Source: Candidatus Cloacimonadota bacterium (GTDB lineage: Bacteria; Cloacimonadota; Cloacimonadia; Cloacimonadales; WRIO01). From it: 34,502 bases of DNA. The position numbers and the translations under genes are program-made. Below are positions 23,405 through 30,539 of this stretch, in pieces. Position 1 is the first letter of the stretch; each line of letters starts with the position of its first letter. The stretch is from positions 1 to 34,502 of the forward strand of contig WRLO01000033.1 of NCBI GenBank assembly GCA_009777575.1, given 5' to 3'. The notes below the pieces were generated by a model, which saw only the letters and a program-made list of their open reading frames with translations, was not told where the DNA came from and made no database searches.

Positions 23405-24601
23405 TTATTGAATAGTCAAATACACTAGCGTTTGATTAACTAGTTGATAAGCTATTTCGCCAAAAGTAACCGGTCCCGGAAAACCTGCAATTTTCTTACC
23501 TTCCAATCCTCCGTAAAGAAAGTTTAAGATACAGTTACAAGAATACATTACATTATCTGGATTAAGTTTAGAAACCCTATCGTGGAAAGCCAAGAAATAA
23601 TCTGGGACTGCTTTTGCGATACGATACTTGATTCCAACAATCACAGGAGCATAAAAGTTTACTACTCCATTATTTATCGATTTAAACGAAATATTTATCC
23701 CATGACCAGAAAAATCGCCAACCAATGGGAGCTTAATATCAATCCCTTTTTCAGCAATATAATCAGCAAACACTCTTTCTTCCCCATTTATAAGGCATTT
23801 TTCTGCTGAAAAACCACCTGTCTGAAACTCAATAACTGGAGAGTTTTCATCTTGTTCAAAGATATTTATGATGTTAAGCTCTATTGTTTTGTCATCAGGG
23901 ATTTTTACATGCATAGCAACGGCTTTATTATTGCTTATTTCTTGTGTCATTCCATTGACTGTTGTAGGAGTTTGGTCTTTTTTCTCAAGGTTTGTCCCTG
24001 AAATCCAACCAACTATATTTCTCATAAAGATGTTTTGATAATTTGCGGCATTTTCAGCATAAGTGATATGAACATCGCTATCAAATGGTATTATCATCAA
24101 TGTGAATCCATTGTCATCTGAATCATTTGCTACATTTTCAATTTGACTTGCATCATATGTTTTTATTTGGAAATCTTGATATGGAAACTCCGTAACAAAC
24201 ATCAAATCACCAGAGATTAATCCTCCATCTTCGGTCATAAAGTATTCGGTTGAACCACCTATCCAGTTACCTTTAGGGAGTTTTCTTAGTATCTTTTCTG
24301 TTCCAGCGATATGAAGCAGTTTGCCTTCATTGATCAAAGCTTCAGTTTCACTAAAAGATAAAACTTGATGTCCACCATCTGTTTTTACTAGTTTTACAAT
24401 GCTTTCTAAATCCCTTGCCATGATTTTGACAAACTTGTTAAAAAAAGCATTGATTTCATCTGCACATTTTTGTAAATTTTCTTGAGAATCATCCTGTGCA
24501 TATTGTATTTTCAATCTTGCAAGAAGCATAGAAAAGCCCAATTGAGCATAAGTCTGGTCGCTTCGTAATAGTTTTTCCGTTTCATAAATTGATATTATCA
24601 A
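23405..24601 (-). CDS. Unknown ~400-aa protein B, FIST-cluster companion
   Basis: I do not recognise a named function. The protein is a close paralogue of the one at 24705, aligned over its full length. It has a helical N-terminus with A-Q-L-G-F-S-M-L-L-A-R-L, a G-N-W-I-G-G-S-T-E-Y-F-M-T motif near residue 110, and a beta-rich middle. It ends with Y-S-C-N-C-I-L-N-F and G-P-V-T-F-G-E-I-A-Y-Q-L. That ending recalls the Y-S-C ... G-E-I ending of FIST proteins. The start is probably the TTG at 24601 (M-I-I-S-I-Y-E-T), because GGAGG lies 5 bases upstream inside the longer frame. No membrane segment is seen. Position suggests a role in the same signalling unit. Confidence 0.7.
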   Translation of the reverse strand: MIISIYETEKLLRSDQTYAQLGFSMLLARLKIQYAQDDSQENLQKCADEINAFFNKFVKIMARDLESIVKLVKTDGGHQVLSFSETEALINEGKLLHIAGTEKILRKLPKGNWIGGSTEYFMTEDGGLISGDLMFVTEFPYQDFQIKTYDASQIENVANDSDDNGFTLMIIPFDSDVHITYAENAANYQNIFMRNIVGWISGTNLEKKDQTPTTVNGMTQEISNNKAVAMHVKIPDDKTIELNIINIFEQDENSPVIEFQTGGFSAEKCLINGEERVFADYIAEKGIDIKLPLVGDFSGHGINISFKSINNGVVNFYAPVIVGIKYRIAKAVPDYFLAFHDRVSKLNPDNVMYSCNCILNFLYGGLEGKKIAGFPGPVTFGEIAYQLVNQTLVYLTIQ

Positions 24602-24704
24602 ATTAGCCTCCAATATTTTCCTTTTTTATTTTTGGCCCTTGATTTTATTTCAAGGACATATTTTTTCTTTTCAATTTAGTCTATATTTTCATGATAAATA
24701 ATTC

Positions 24705-25904
24705 TTACCCATGAAGCGTGATATAAACTAATGTTTGACTGACTAGCTGATACGCTATTTCCCCAAAAGTGATAGGACCTACAAAGCCCTTTGTTTCTTT
24801 ACCTTCAAGCTCGCCATGTATGAAATTTAATAAGCAATTGCATGAAAATATGACTTTATCTACAGAAATCTCCTGTATTCGATCATTAAAGGTTTTAGAA
24901 TAGTCTGCTACTGGTTTTGCTATTCTATACTTGACTCCCTCGAATACAGGAACATATAAATGAACTAACCCATCTTTGATCTCACGGAAGGAGATATTTA
25001 TTCCATGTCCATGATAATCTCCTACCAGAGGATGAGTTGTATCTATTTTATTGTTAATTAAATAATCTGCAAAAACAGTTTCTACACCATTTATCAAACA
25101 TTTTTCAACCAAAAATCCTTCTTTTGTAAACTCAATAATAGGTGAAGTGGTATCTTGTTCAAAAGTGTTAATGATATTTATTTCAACAGTTTGTTCATCT
25201 GGAATCTTTAGATGTAAAACAACTGCATTATCTGTAAAAACTTTATGTGATAAGCCATTCACGGTGATGGGTACTTGGTCATTTGAGTTGGGATTGATTC
25301 CCGTTATCCAGCCAGAAATATTTCTCAAAAATATATTTTCAAAACTATGAGCGTTTTTAGCATAAGATACATGTAATTCACTATCAAATGGTATTAAAAG
25401 TAGTGAAAAACCATTTTCAAAAGCATCGTTGGCAACATTCTGGATTTCTGATATATCATATGTCTTAATTTTGAAATCATCAAAACAATACTCAGTTACA
25501 AACAATCTGTCTGATGTTATGATTCCACCAATATCTGTCATAAAATATTCTGTTGAACCTCCTATCCAATTGCCTTGAGGAAGTTTTCTAAGTAATTTTT
25601 CTGAGCCAGCGATGTGCATTACTTTGCCTTGTGATATTAGTTGGCATGTTTCGTCAAAAGTTAAAACTTGATTTTTTACTTCTGTTTCAACTAGTTTCAT
25701 TATCTTTTCTAAGTCTTTTGCCATGATTTTTACAAATTTTCCTAGAAAAGCATTGATTTCTTCAGCACATCTTATCAAGTTTTCTTCAGAATCGTCTTGG
25801 GCATATTGATTTCTCAACCGTGTTAACAACATAGAAAAGCCCAACTGCGAATAAGTTTGATTTCCTTTCAGTAGCTTACTTGTTTCGTGTAATGAAATGT
25901 TCAC
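24705..25904 (-). CDS. Unknown ~400-aa protein A, FIST-cluster companion
   Basis: This is a paralogue of the protein at 23405 and the first gene of the - strand series. It shares T-Y-S-Q-L-G-F-S-M-L-L, the motif G-N-W-I-G-G-S-T-E-Y-F-M-T, I-P-F-D-S-E-L-H-V-S-Y-A and the ending G-P-I-T-F-G-E-I-A-Y-Q-L. The likely start is the GTG at 25904, which has GGAGG at 5 bases; the longer frame begins at a TTG overlapping that site. A good promoter lies about 200 bases upstream. It has no recognisable enzyme or DNA-binding motif. I infer that it is a sensor or scaffold working with the FIST and kinase genes, with low certainty on mechanism. Confidence 0.7.
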   Translation of the reverse strand: MNISLHETSKLLKGNQTYSQLGFSMLLTRLRNQYAQDDSEENLIRCAEEINAFLGKFVKIMAKDLEKIMKLVETEVKNQVLTFDETCQLISQGKVMHIAGSEKLLRKLPQGNWIGGSTEYFMTDIGGIITSDRLFVTEYCFDDFKIKTYDISEIQNVANDAFENGFSLLLIPFDSELHVSYAKNAHSFENIFLRNISGWITGINPNSNDQVPITVNGLSHKVFTDNAVVLHLKIPDEQTVEINIINTFEQDTTSPIIEFTKEGFLVEKCLINGVETVFADYLINNKIDTTHPLVGDYHGHGINISFREIKDGLVHLYVPVFEGVKYRIAKPVADYSKTFNDRIQEISVDKVIFSCNCLLNFIHGELEGKETKGFVGPITFGEIAYQLVSQTLVYITLHG

Positions 25905-26100
25905 TATCACCTCCAATCAATTTTTTTAGAAGCCAATAAATAAAATAAATTCTGTTATTATTCATTTCTCTTATTTTAAGCATTCTAAATTTTTGTAAAC
26001 CTATCCTCTATAGCTTATCTATCGGGAAATTAGACCTTTCAATCATGTTCTCTCCCAACATGTATCTACTTAAACCTTCATAGAAAATGGATTTTTTACC

Positions 26101-26128
26101 ATTTTATTTAAATAGCTTCTTTTGTCAA
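26101..26128 (-). promoter_or_regulatory. Promoter for the 25.9-to-14.5 kb sensory gene series
   Basis: On the minus strand TTGACA (26128-26123) and TAAAAT (26106-26101) are 16 bases apart. The transcript would have a leader of about 190 bases before the GTG at 25904. The leader includes a CATGTT/AACATG hairpin near 26043-26062. Confidence 0.5.
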
Positions 26129-26212
26129 TTATTTTTTAGATTTTATATTTTTACAACTTTTTCATAAATGAGTCTTCTCAAATAAGTCAAATATAATTAA
26201 TGACCGCTGTTT

Positions 26213-26519
26213 GAAAAGTCAATTTTTTATTAAATCATACCTTACACACACCGAAGGTGTGTGGCTCTTTATAGAAAAATATCTCCTTTCGTCCCACCCT
26301 TTCAGGGTGGAGTCTTCTCCGAAAAGTCGTTTGCGTAGCGATGTTAGCTCTGTAGAAAGGAATATATGCACCATGTTGCATCTTGTAGGGATGCTACAAA
26401 ATATGCCAATAGCTTGGTCGCATCCCTACGGGATGCAGTTTTGTGGTTTTACATCATTTTCTACCGAGCTTCACATACCTTCGGCATGTGTAAGGTAAAA
26501 TTTTATTAATATACTTTTC
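26213..26519. mobile_element. MITE-like element with about 50-bp terminal inverted repeats
   Basis: The left end (from GAAAAGTC through ACCTTACACACACC) is the imperfect inverse of the right end (GGCATGTGTAAGGT through ACTTTTC at 26519). The interior has stem-loops CACACACC-GAA-GGTGTGTG, CCACCC-TTTCA-GGGTGG and GCATCCC-TAC-GGGATGC. Most of the interior (about 26335-26480) recurs at 34150-34310. The 95-codon frame inside is not protein-like. Confidence 0.65.
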
Positions 26520-26526
26520 GGAGAGG

Positions 26527-26679
26527 ACTCCAAAAGGAGATGGCAAAAAGAAAGGTGGGTTAAAAGTTCATATGCTTACTGATGTTCATTTAGAAATTTT
26601 ATTTAAAAACCTAAAAAACAGCTCTTTAGGGTGTTGTATATTTAATCCCTTTCAAATTTTACCTCGATTTTATTCTTGA
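26527..26679 (+). pseudogene. IS4-family transposase remnant
   Basis: The frame reads T-P-K-G-D-G-K-K-K-G-G-L-K-V-H-M-L-T-D-V-H, a string characteristic of one group of IS4-family transposases just after the second catalytic region. It then jumps to L-E-I-L-F-K-N-L-K-N, like the end of the same enzyme. It stops at 26677-26679. The middle of the catalytic domain is deleted and no start is present, so it is inactive. It abuts the right end of the MITE-like element. Confidence 0.7.
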
Positions 26680-26739
26680 CTTATAAGGGCAGTTTTATTT
26701 TGTTGTATTTGAGAATTATATTGTATAAGGAAGGGTTTA

Positions 26740-28515
26740 ATGCCAAATGATAAATTCACAAAACATAGTGAAAATAGGGCTGACTTGATATGGAGCATTG
26801 CCAATAAATTGGTAGGACTTTATAAGCCATATGAGTATGGGAAGGTGATTTTGCCATTTACGGTGATAAAGAGATTTAATGACACTCTTGCTCCTACACG
26901 AGATGCTGTCTTGAAAGCAAAAGAAAAATATAAAAATATGCAGGTAATAAACGCTTTTTTGACTAAAGCATCTGGTTATAGTTTTTATAATATTAGTTCC
27001 TTTACTTTTGAGGAACTTTTGAGTGACCCTGATAATATAGAACATAATCTCCGAAGCTATATAAATAGTTTTTCTGAAAATGTCCGCAACATCATTTTTG
27101 GCAAAGATAAAGATAATGAGGGTTTCAATTTTGACAATGAAATCACTAAGCTATCAAATGGAAATGCGTTGTATATTGTAGTTCAAGAGTTTTGTTCACA
27201 GAAAGCAGACTTTTCACCGGATACTATTTCATCTACCGAAATGGGATATATCTTTGAACACTTGATAAAGAAGTTTAGTGAGAGTTATGGCGAAGAGGCG
27301 GGAGCTCATTTTACAGCCCGAGACATTGTATATCTAATGACAGACTTGCTCATCGCTGGTGACGAAGAAGACCTAAAAGATGAAGCCATCACAAAAGAAG
27401 TTTATGATATGGCAATGGGGACAAGTCAGATGCTCGGATGTCTTTCCGAAAGAATTTCAGACATAAACCCATCAGCAAAAATTAATTGTTATGGGCAAGA
27501 GTTCAACCCTGAAACCTTTGCTATTGCCTCAAGTGATATGCTCATCAGAGGAGGCGATGCAAACAATATGCGGTTTGGGGACACACTAGATGACGACCGA
27601 TTCGGTGATTTTACTTTTGATTATATAATCTCCAACCCACCTTTTGGCATTGACTGGAAAAAACAAGAAAGAAAAGTTCGAGATGAACATAAAATAGGTG
27701 AAAATGGTAGATTTGGAGCAGGATTACCCAAAATAGATGATGGACAAATGCTGTTTTTGCTCAATGGCATAACCAAATTAAAAGATAAAGGTAGAATGGC
27801 TATCATTCAAAACGGGTCACCACTTCAGAGCGGTGATGCAGGTAGCGGACAAAGTAATATTCGAAAATTTATCATAGAAAATGACTGGCTCGAAACTATC
27901 ATCCAAATGCCCAATGATATGTTTTATAAAACAGGCATTGCCACATATATTTGGATTATCAGCAAAAATAAAGAACAACATAGAATAGGCAAAGTTCAGC
28001 TGATAAATGCCAAAAATATGTTTGTAAAAAGACGCAAATCACTTGGAAATAAAAAAAATGATTTCAATGACGAATGCATTGAAAATATAGTGGAAGTTTA
28101 CACCAACTTTGAAGATAGAGAATATAATATAGAAGGTAAATACATAGGAAGTAAGATATTATACAATGACGATTTCAAATATTTCAAGGTAGTTGTCCAG
28201 ACTCCATTATTTGACGATGATGGAAAAATGATTTTAGACAAAAAAGGCAAGCCAACTCCCGATAAAGATAAAAAAGATACCGAGAATATACCTGCAAACA
28301 TATCTTATGATGAGTATTTGGAAAAGAATGTCTTACCATACAATCCACACGCTTACATCGATGAAAGCAAAACAAAAATCGGATATGAAATACCATTTAC
28401 CAGACTTTTTTATAAATACTCACCTCCAAGAGATATAAACGAAATCGGGGAAAATATAAAAAAACTCGAAAAACAAGAAACAGAGTTGCTGAAGGAGTTG
28501 TTTAAAAATGAATAA
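26740..28515 (+). CDS. hsdM: Type I restriction-modification system DNA methyltransferase subunit
   Basis: The 591-residue protein has the HsdM N-terminal helical domain (about 10-150) and an N6-adenine methyltransferase domain. Motif IV is N299-P-P-F. Motif I is D223-M-A-M-G-T-S-Q-M-L rather than the usual D-P-x-C-G-T-G-G, a variant I associate with one HsdM subgroup. G-Q-E-F-N-P-E-T-F-A-I and A-D-M/S-D-M-L-I-R-G follow as expected. It uses S-adenosylmethionine to methylate adenine at the site chosen by HsdS. AAGGAAGG precedes the ATG. It heads the operon, and its stop overlaps the fic start by 8 bases. Confidence 0.95.
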   Translation: MPNDKFTKHSENRADLIWSIANKLVGLYKPYEYGKVILPFTVIKRFNDTLAPTRDAVLKAKEKYKNMQVINAFLTKASGYSFYNISSFTFEELLSDPDNIEHNLRSYINSFSENVRNIIFGKDKDNEGFNFDNEITKLSNGNALYIVVQEFCSQKADFSPDTISSTEMGYIFEHLIKKFSESYGEEAGAHFTARDIVYLMTDLLIAGDEEDLKDEAITKEVYDMAMGTSQMLGCLSERISDINPSAKINCYGQEFNPETFAIASSDMLIRGGDANNMRFGDTLDDDRFGDFTFDYIISNPPFGIDWKKQERKVRDEHKIGENGRFGAGLPKIDDGQMLFLLNGITKLKDKGRMAIIQNGSPLQSGDAGSGQSNIRKFIIENDWLETIIQMPNDMFYKTGIATYIWIISKNKEQHRIGKVQLINAKNMFVKRRKSLGNKKNDFNDECIENIVEVYTNFEDREYNIEGKYIGSKILYNDDFKYFKVVVQTPLFDDDGKMILDKKGKPTPDKDKKDTENIPANISYDEYLEKNVLPYNPHAYIDESKTKIGYEIPFTRLFYKYSPPRDINEIGENIKKLEKQETELLKELFKNE

Positions 28516-29587
28516 GATACCTGAGCTTTATCAAGAATGGCTTTCTTTACTGCCCTTAAATGAAAAACTTGAACGGGATATAAATCAGCAGTTCATGATA
28601 GATTTTAATTATAATTCAAATCATATTGAAGGTAATACACTCACTTATGGACAAACAAAACTTCTCCTACTTTTTGGAAATGTGATGGGTAATGCGAGAA
28701 TGCAGGACTTGGAAGAAATGAAAGCACATAATGTGGGGTTACATTGGCTAAAAGAAATGGCAAAAGATAAAGATTTTATGCTAACAGAATCTTTTATAAG
28801 AGAACTAAATAAGATAATTTTAGTGCGTAATTATTACAAAACAAGCCGAGATGGTGATTATCGCTATGAAATAAGAGTAGGAGTATATAAAAAACGACTA
28901 AACTCAGTTATCACACCATCAGGAGAAATATTTGATTATGCCTCTATAGAAGAAACACCTTCACTAATGGCGGATTTATTGCAGTGGTACAGTGATGAAG
29001 AAAAGAAAGGTGAACTTAAAATAGAAGAGCTTACTGCAATGTTTCACTATCGCTATATCCGCATCCATCCCTTTGAAGATGGAAACGGTAGAATCGCTAG
29101 ACTCATCGTAAATTATATACTACATAGGCACAATTACCCGATGATCGTCATCCGCACTGATGATAGAAAAAACTACCTCGACACCCTGCGTAAATGTGAT
29201 CTACTCTCTGGAAAAATCCCTTTCGATGGAGCAAATGCCAATATTGAACAAGTGAAACCACTCACAGAATATATCGGTAGCATAATAGAAAAAAAACTAG
29301 AAACCATCATAAAATATGTAAAAGGAGAGATTGCTGACCTTGTAGAAACAAAAGATAATTCAATAAAAATCGAGACTGATGTCAGTGTAAATGTCAGTGT
29401 AAATGTCAGTGTAAAAAATAAACTTAAAGAAATCATAACCCAAAACCCAAATCTGTCAGCAAAAGAAATGGCAAAAATACTCTCGGTTTCAGAAAGAACA
29501 ATACACAGAAACATAGAAAGCCTGAAAAATGAAAATCTCATTGAGAGAATTGGCTCTGATAAAACTGGACATTGGAAGGTGAAATGA
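28508..29587 (+). CDS. Fic domain protein with C-terminal winged helix
   Basis: The Fic core carries the complete active motif H-P-F-E-D-G-N-G-R-I-A-R at residues 187-198, so AMP or another nucleotide transfer to a target hydroxyl is expected. An N-terminal inhibitory helix has S37-N-H-I-E41-G, fitting the S/T-x3-E-G/N rule, so the enzyme is autoinhibited (class II). A linker with three V-N-V-S-type repeats leads to a winged helix-turn-helix (about 310-359) with L-S-A-K-E-M-A and S-E-R-T-I-H-R-N-I. Fic genes are frequent inside type I modification operons. It overlaps hsdM at its start and the next ORF by ATGA at its stop. Its target is unknown. Confidence 0.92.
   Translation: MNKIPELYQEWLSLLPLNEKLERDINQQFMIDFNYNSNHIEGNTLTYGQTKLLLLFGNVMGNARMQDLEEMKAHNVGLHWLKEMAKDKDFMLTESFIRELNKIILVRNYYKTSRDGDYRYEIRVGVYKKRLNSVITPSGEIFDYASIEETPSLMADLLQWYSDEEKKGELKIEELTAMFHYRYIRIHPFEDGNGRIARLIVNYILHRHNYPMIVIRTDDRKNYLDTLRKCDLLSGKIPFDGANANIEQVKPLTEYIGSIIEKKLETIIKYVKGEIADLVETKDNSIKIETDVSVNVSVNVSVKNKLKEIITQNPNLSAKEMAKILSVSERTIHRNIESLKNENLIERIGSDKTGHWKVK
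29381..29416 (+). repeat. 12-bp tandem repeat in the fic linker
   Basis: Three copies of GTCAGTGTAAAT (the last ending AA) encode V-S-V-N steps. Copy-number change would keep the frame and only alter linker length. Confidence 0.8.
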
Positions 29588-29760
29588 GTAAGATAAACTT
29601 GAAGTCACATTTTGTGACACCATTTAAAAGCTGGTATGGAGGTTCAAAACCTTATGACTATACAGAGCACTTTCTATCAATGACATTTTTCATTGACAAA
29701 AAACAGGTAATAAAAACAATGACTCAATTAAAATATAGGATATACTATGCAAGCAATTGA
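29584..29760 (+). CDS. Small hypothetical protein in the hsd operon
   Basis: I do not recognise this 58-residue product. It begins M-S-K-I-N-L-K-S-H-F-V-T-P-F-K-S-W-Y-G-G and has many aromatic residues. The ATG at 29584 overlaps the fic stop as ATGA, so it is probably translated; the longer frame from 29572 lies within fic. Its end overlaps the start of the mntA-like gene by 14 bases. It could be the surviving 5' part of a larger gene cut off by insertion of the toxin-antitoxin pair. Confidence 0.45.
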   Translation: MSKINLKSHFVTPFKSWYGGSKPYDYTEHFLSMTFFIDKKQVIKTMTQLKYRIYYASN

Positions 29761-30073
29761 AAAATTAAAAAACAACGGAGTATTTATTGACAATGACGAG
29801 TTAGTTCGTTTGTGCAAAAAGTATGGAGTAAAAGAATTATCTGTTTTTGGCTCATCTATTCGTGATGATTTCAATGCAGAAAGCGATATTGACTTTTTGA
29901 TTTCTTATTTAAATGAATGGGACAACACATTATTAGACATGGTTCGGTTAAAAGACGAACTATCTATTATGCTTAATCGCAGAACTGACCTAATTGAAAA
30001 AGAAGCTTTAAAAAACCCAATCAGAAAAAAGATTATTTTATCTACCGCAGAGGTGATATATGTCTATAACTGA
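29747..30073 (+). CDS. mntA: MntA-type nucleotidyltransferase antitoxin
   Basis: The 108-residue protein is a minimal nucleotidyltransferase. G35-S36 and D47-x-D49 form the G-S-x10-D-x-D signature, with a later acidic residue in R-R-T-D-L-I at about residue 84. In MNT/HEPN pairs this enzyme neutralises the HEPN toxin, by adding AMP groups in studied cases. An AGGATA site precedes the ATG. The gene overlaps the HEPN gene by 14 bases, typical for these pairs. The pair lies between fic and hsdS, splitting the modification operon. Confidence 0.88.
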   Translation: MQAIEKLKNNGVFIDNDELVRLCKKYGVKELSVFGSSIRDDFNAESDIDFLISYLNEWDNTLLDMVRLKDELSIMLNRRTDLIEKEALKNPIRKKIILSTAEVIYVYN

Positions 30074-30413
30074 CAAGGATTTATCATTGTTAATTGATAT
30101 GTATATACATAGCAAAAACATTGTAGAATTCATAAAAAATGTAAGTTTTTATGAGTTTGAGAAAAACAACATATTAAGAGCTGCTACTGAGAGGAATCTT
30201 GAAATAATTGGAATTGCAGCAAAGAAAATAAGTACCGAAACCCAAATTTCTTTTCCTCAAATAGCATGGAAAGATATTATTGGATTAAGAAATATATTAG
30301 CTCATGATTATGGAGAGATAAAGATAGAAAAAGTTTGGATTACTGCACAGAAATATATTCCAGAATTAATACTTGAACTAAAAAAAATCAAGGAGCTGGA
30401 TGATTATACATAA
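30060..30413 (+). CDS. hepT: HepT-type HEPN ribonuclease toxin
   Basis: The 117-residue all-helical protein carries R77-N-I-L-A-H82-D-Y84, the R-x4-H-x-Y active motif of HEPN RNases modified by MntA-type partners. The N-terminal helices and the spacing fit HepT (DUF86). It is expected to cleave RNA unless its tyrosine is modified by the upstream nucleotidyltransferase. All key residues are intact, so the pair is likely active. Confidence 0.88.
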   Translation: MSITDKDLSLLIDMYIHSKNIVEFIKNVSFYEFEKNNILRAATERNLEIIGIAAKKISTETQISFPQIAWKDIIGLRNILAHDYGEIKIEKVWITAQKYIPELILELKKIKELDDYT

Positions 30414-30539
30414 TACAAAATTATCTATAGCTACTACAAAACTTAAATCGATGTGGATGACCAATAAGACCAACTAAACCAATTGAATAAAATATAACCA
30501 CAGAGAACACGGAGTTACACAGAGAAATTAAGGTGATTT
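30414..30539. repeat. Gap before hsdS with a CACAGAG-type repeat
   Basis: Bases 30498-30526 contain CCACAGAGAACACGGAGTT and CACAGAGAA, a dispersed repeat seen in many bacteria. The rest has no feature I can support. AAGGTGAT at its end is the hsdS binding site. Confidence 0.45.

Noticed and set aside
26211..26498. 95-codon + strand frame as a gene
   Set aside because: It lies wholly inside the repeat element, has no binding site, and its sequence is dictated by hairpins.
29381..29416. Phase-variable switch in fic
   Set aside because: The repeat unit is 12 bases, so copy changes cannot shift the frame.
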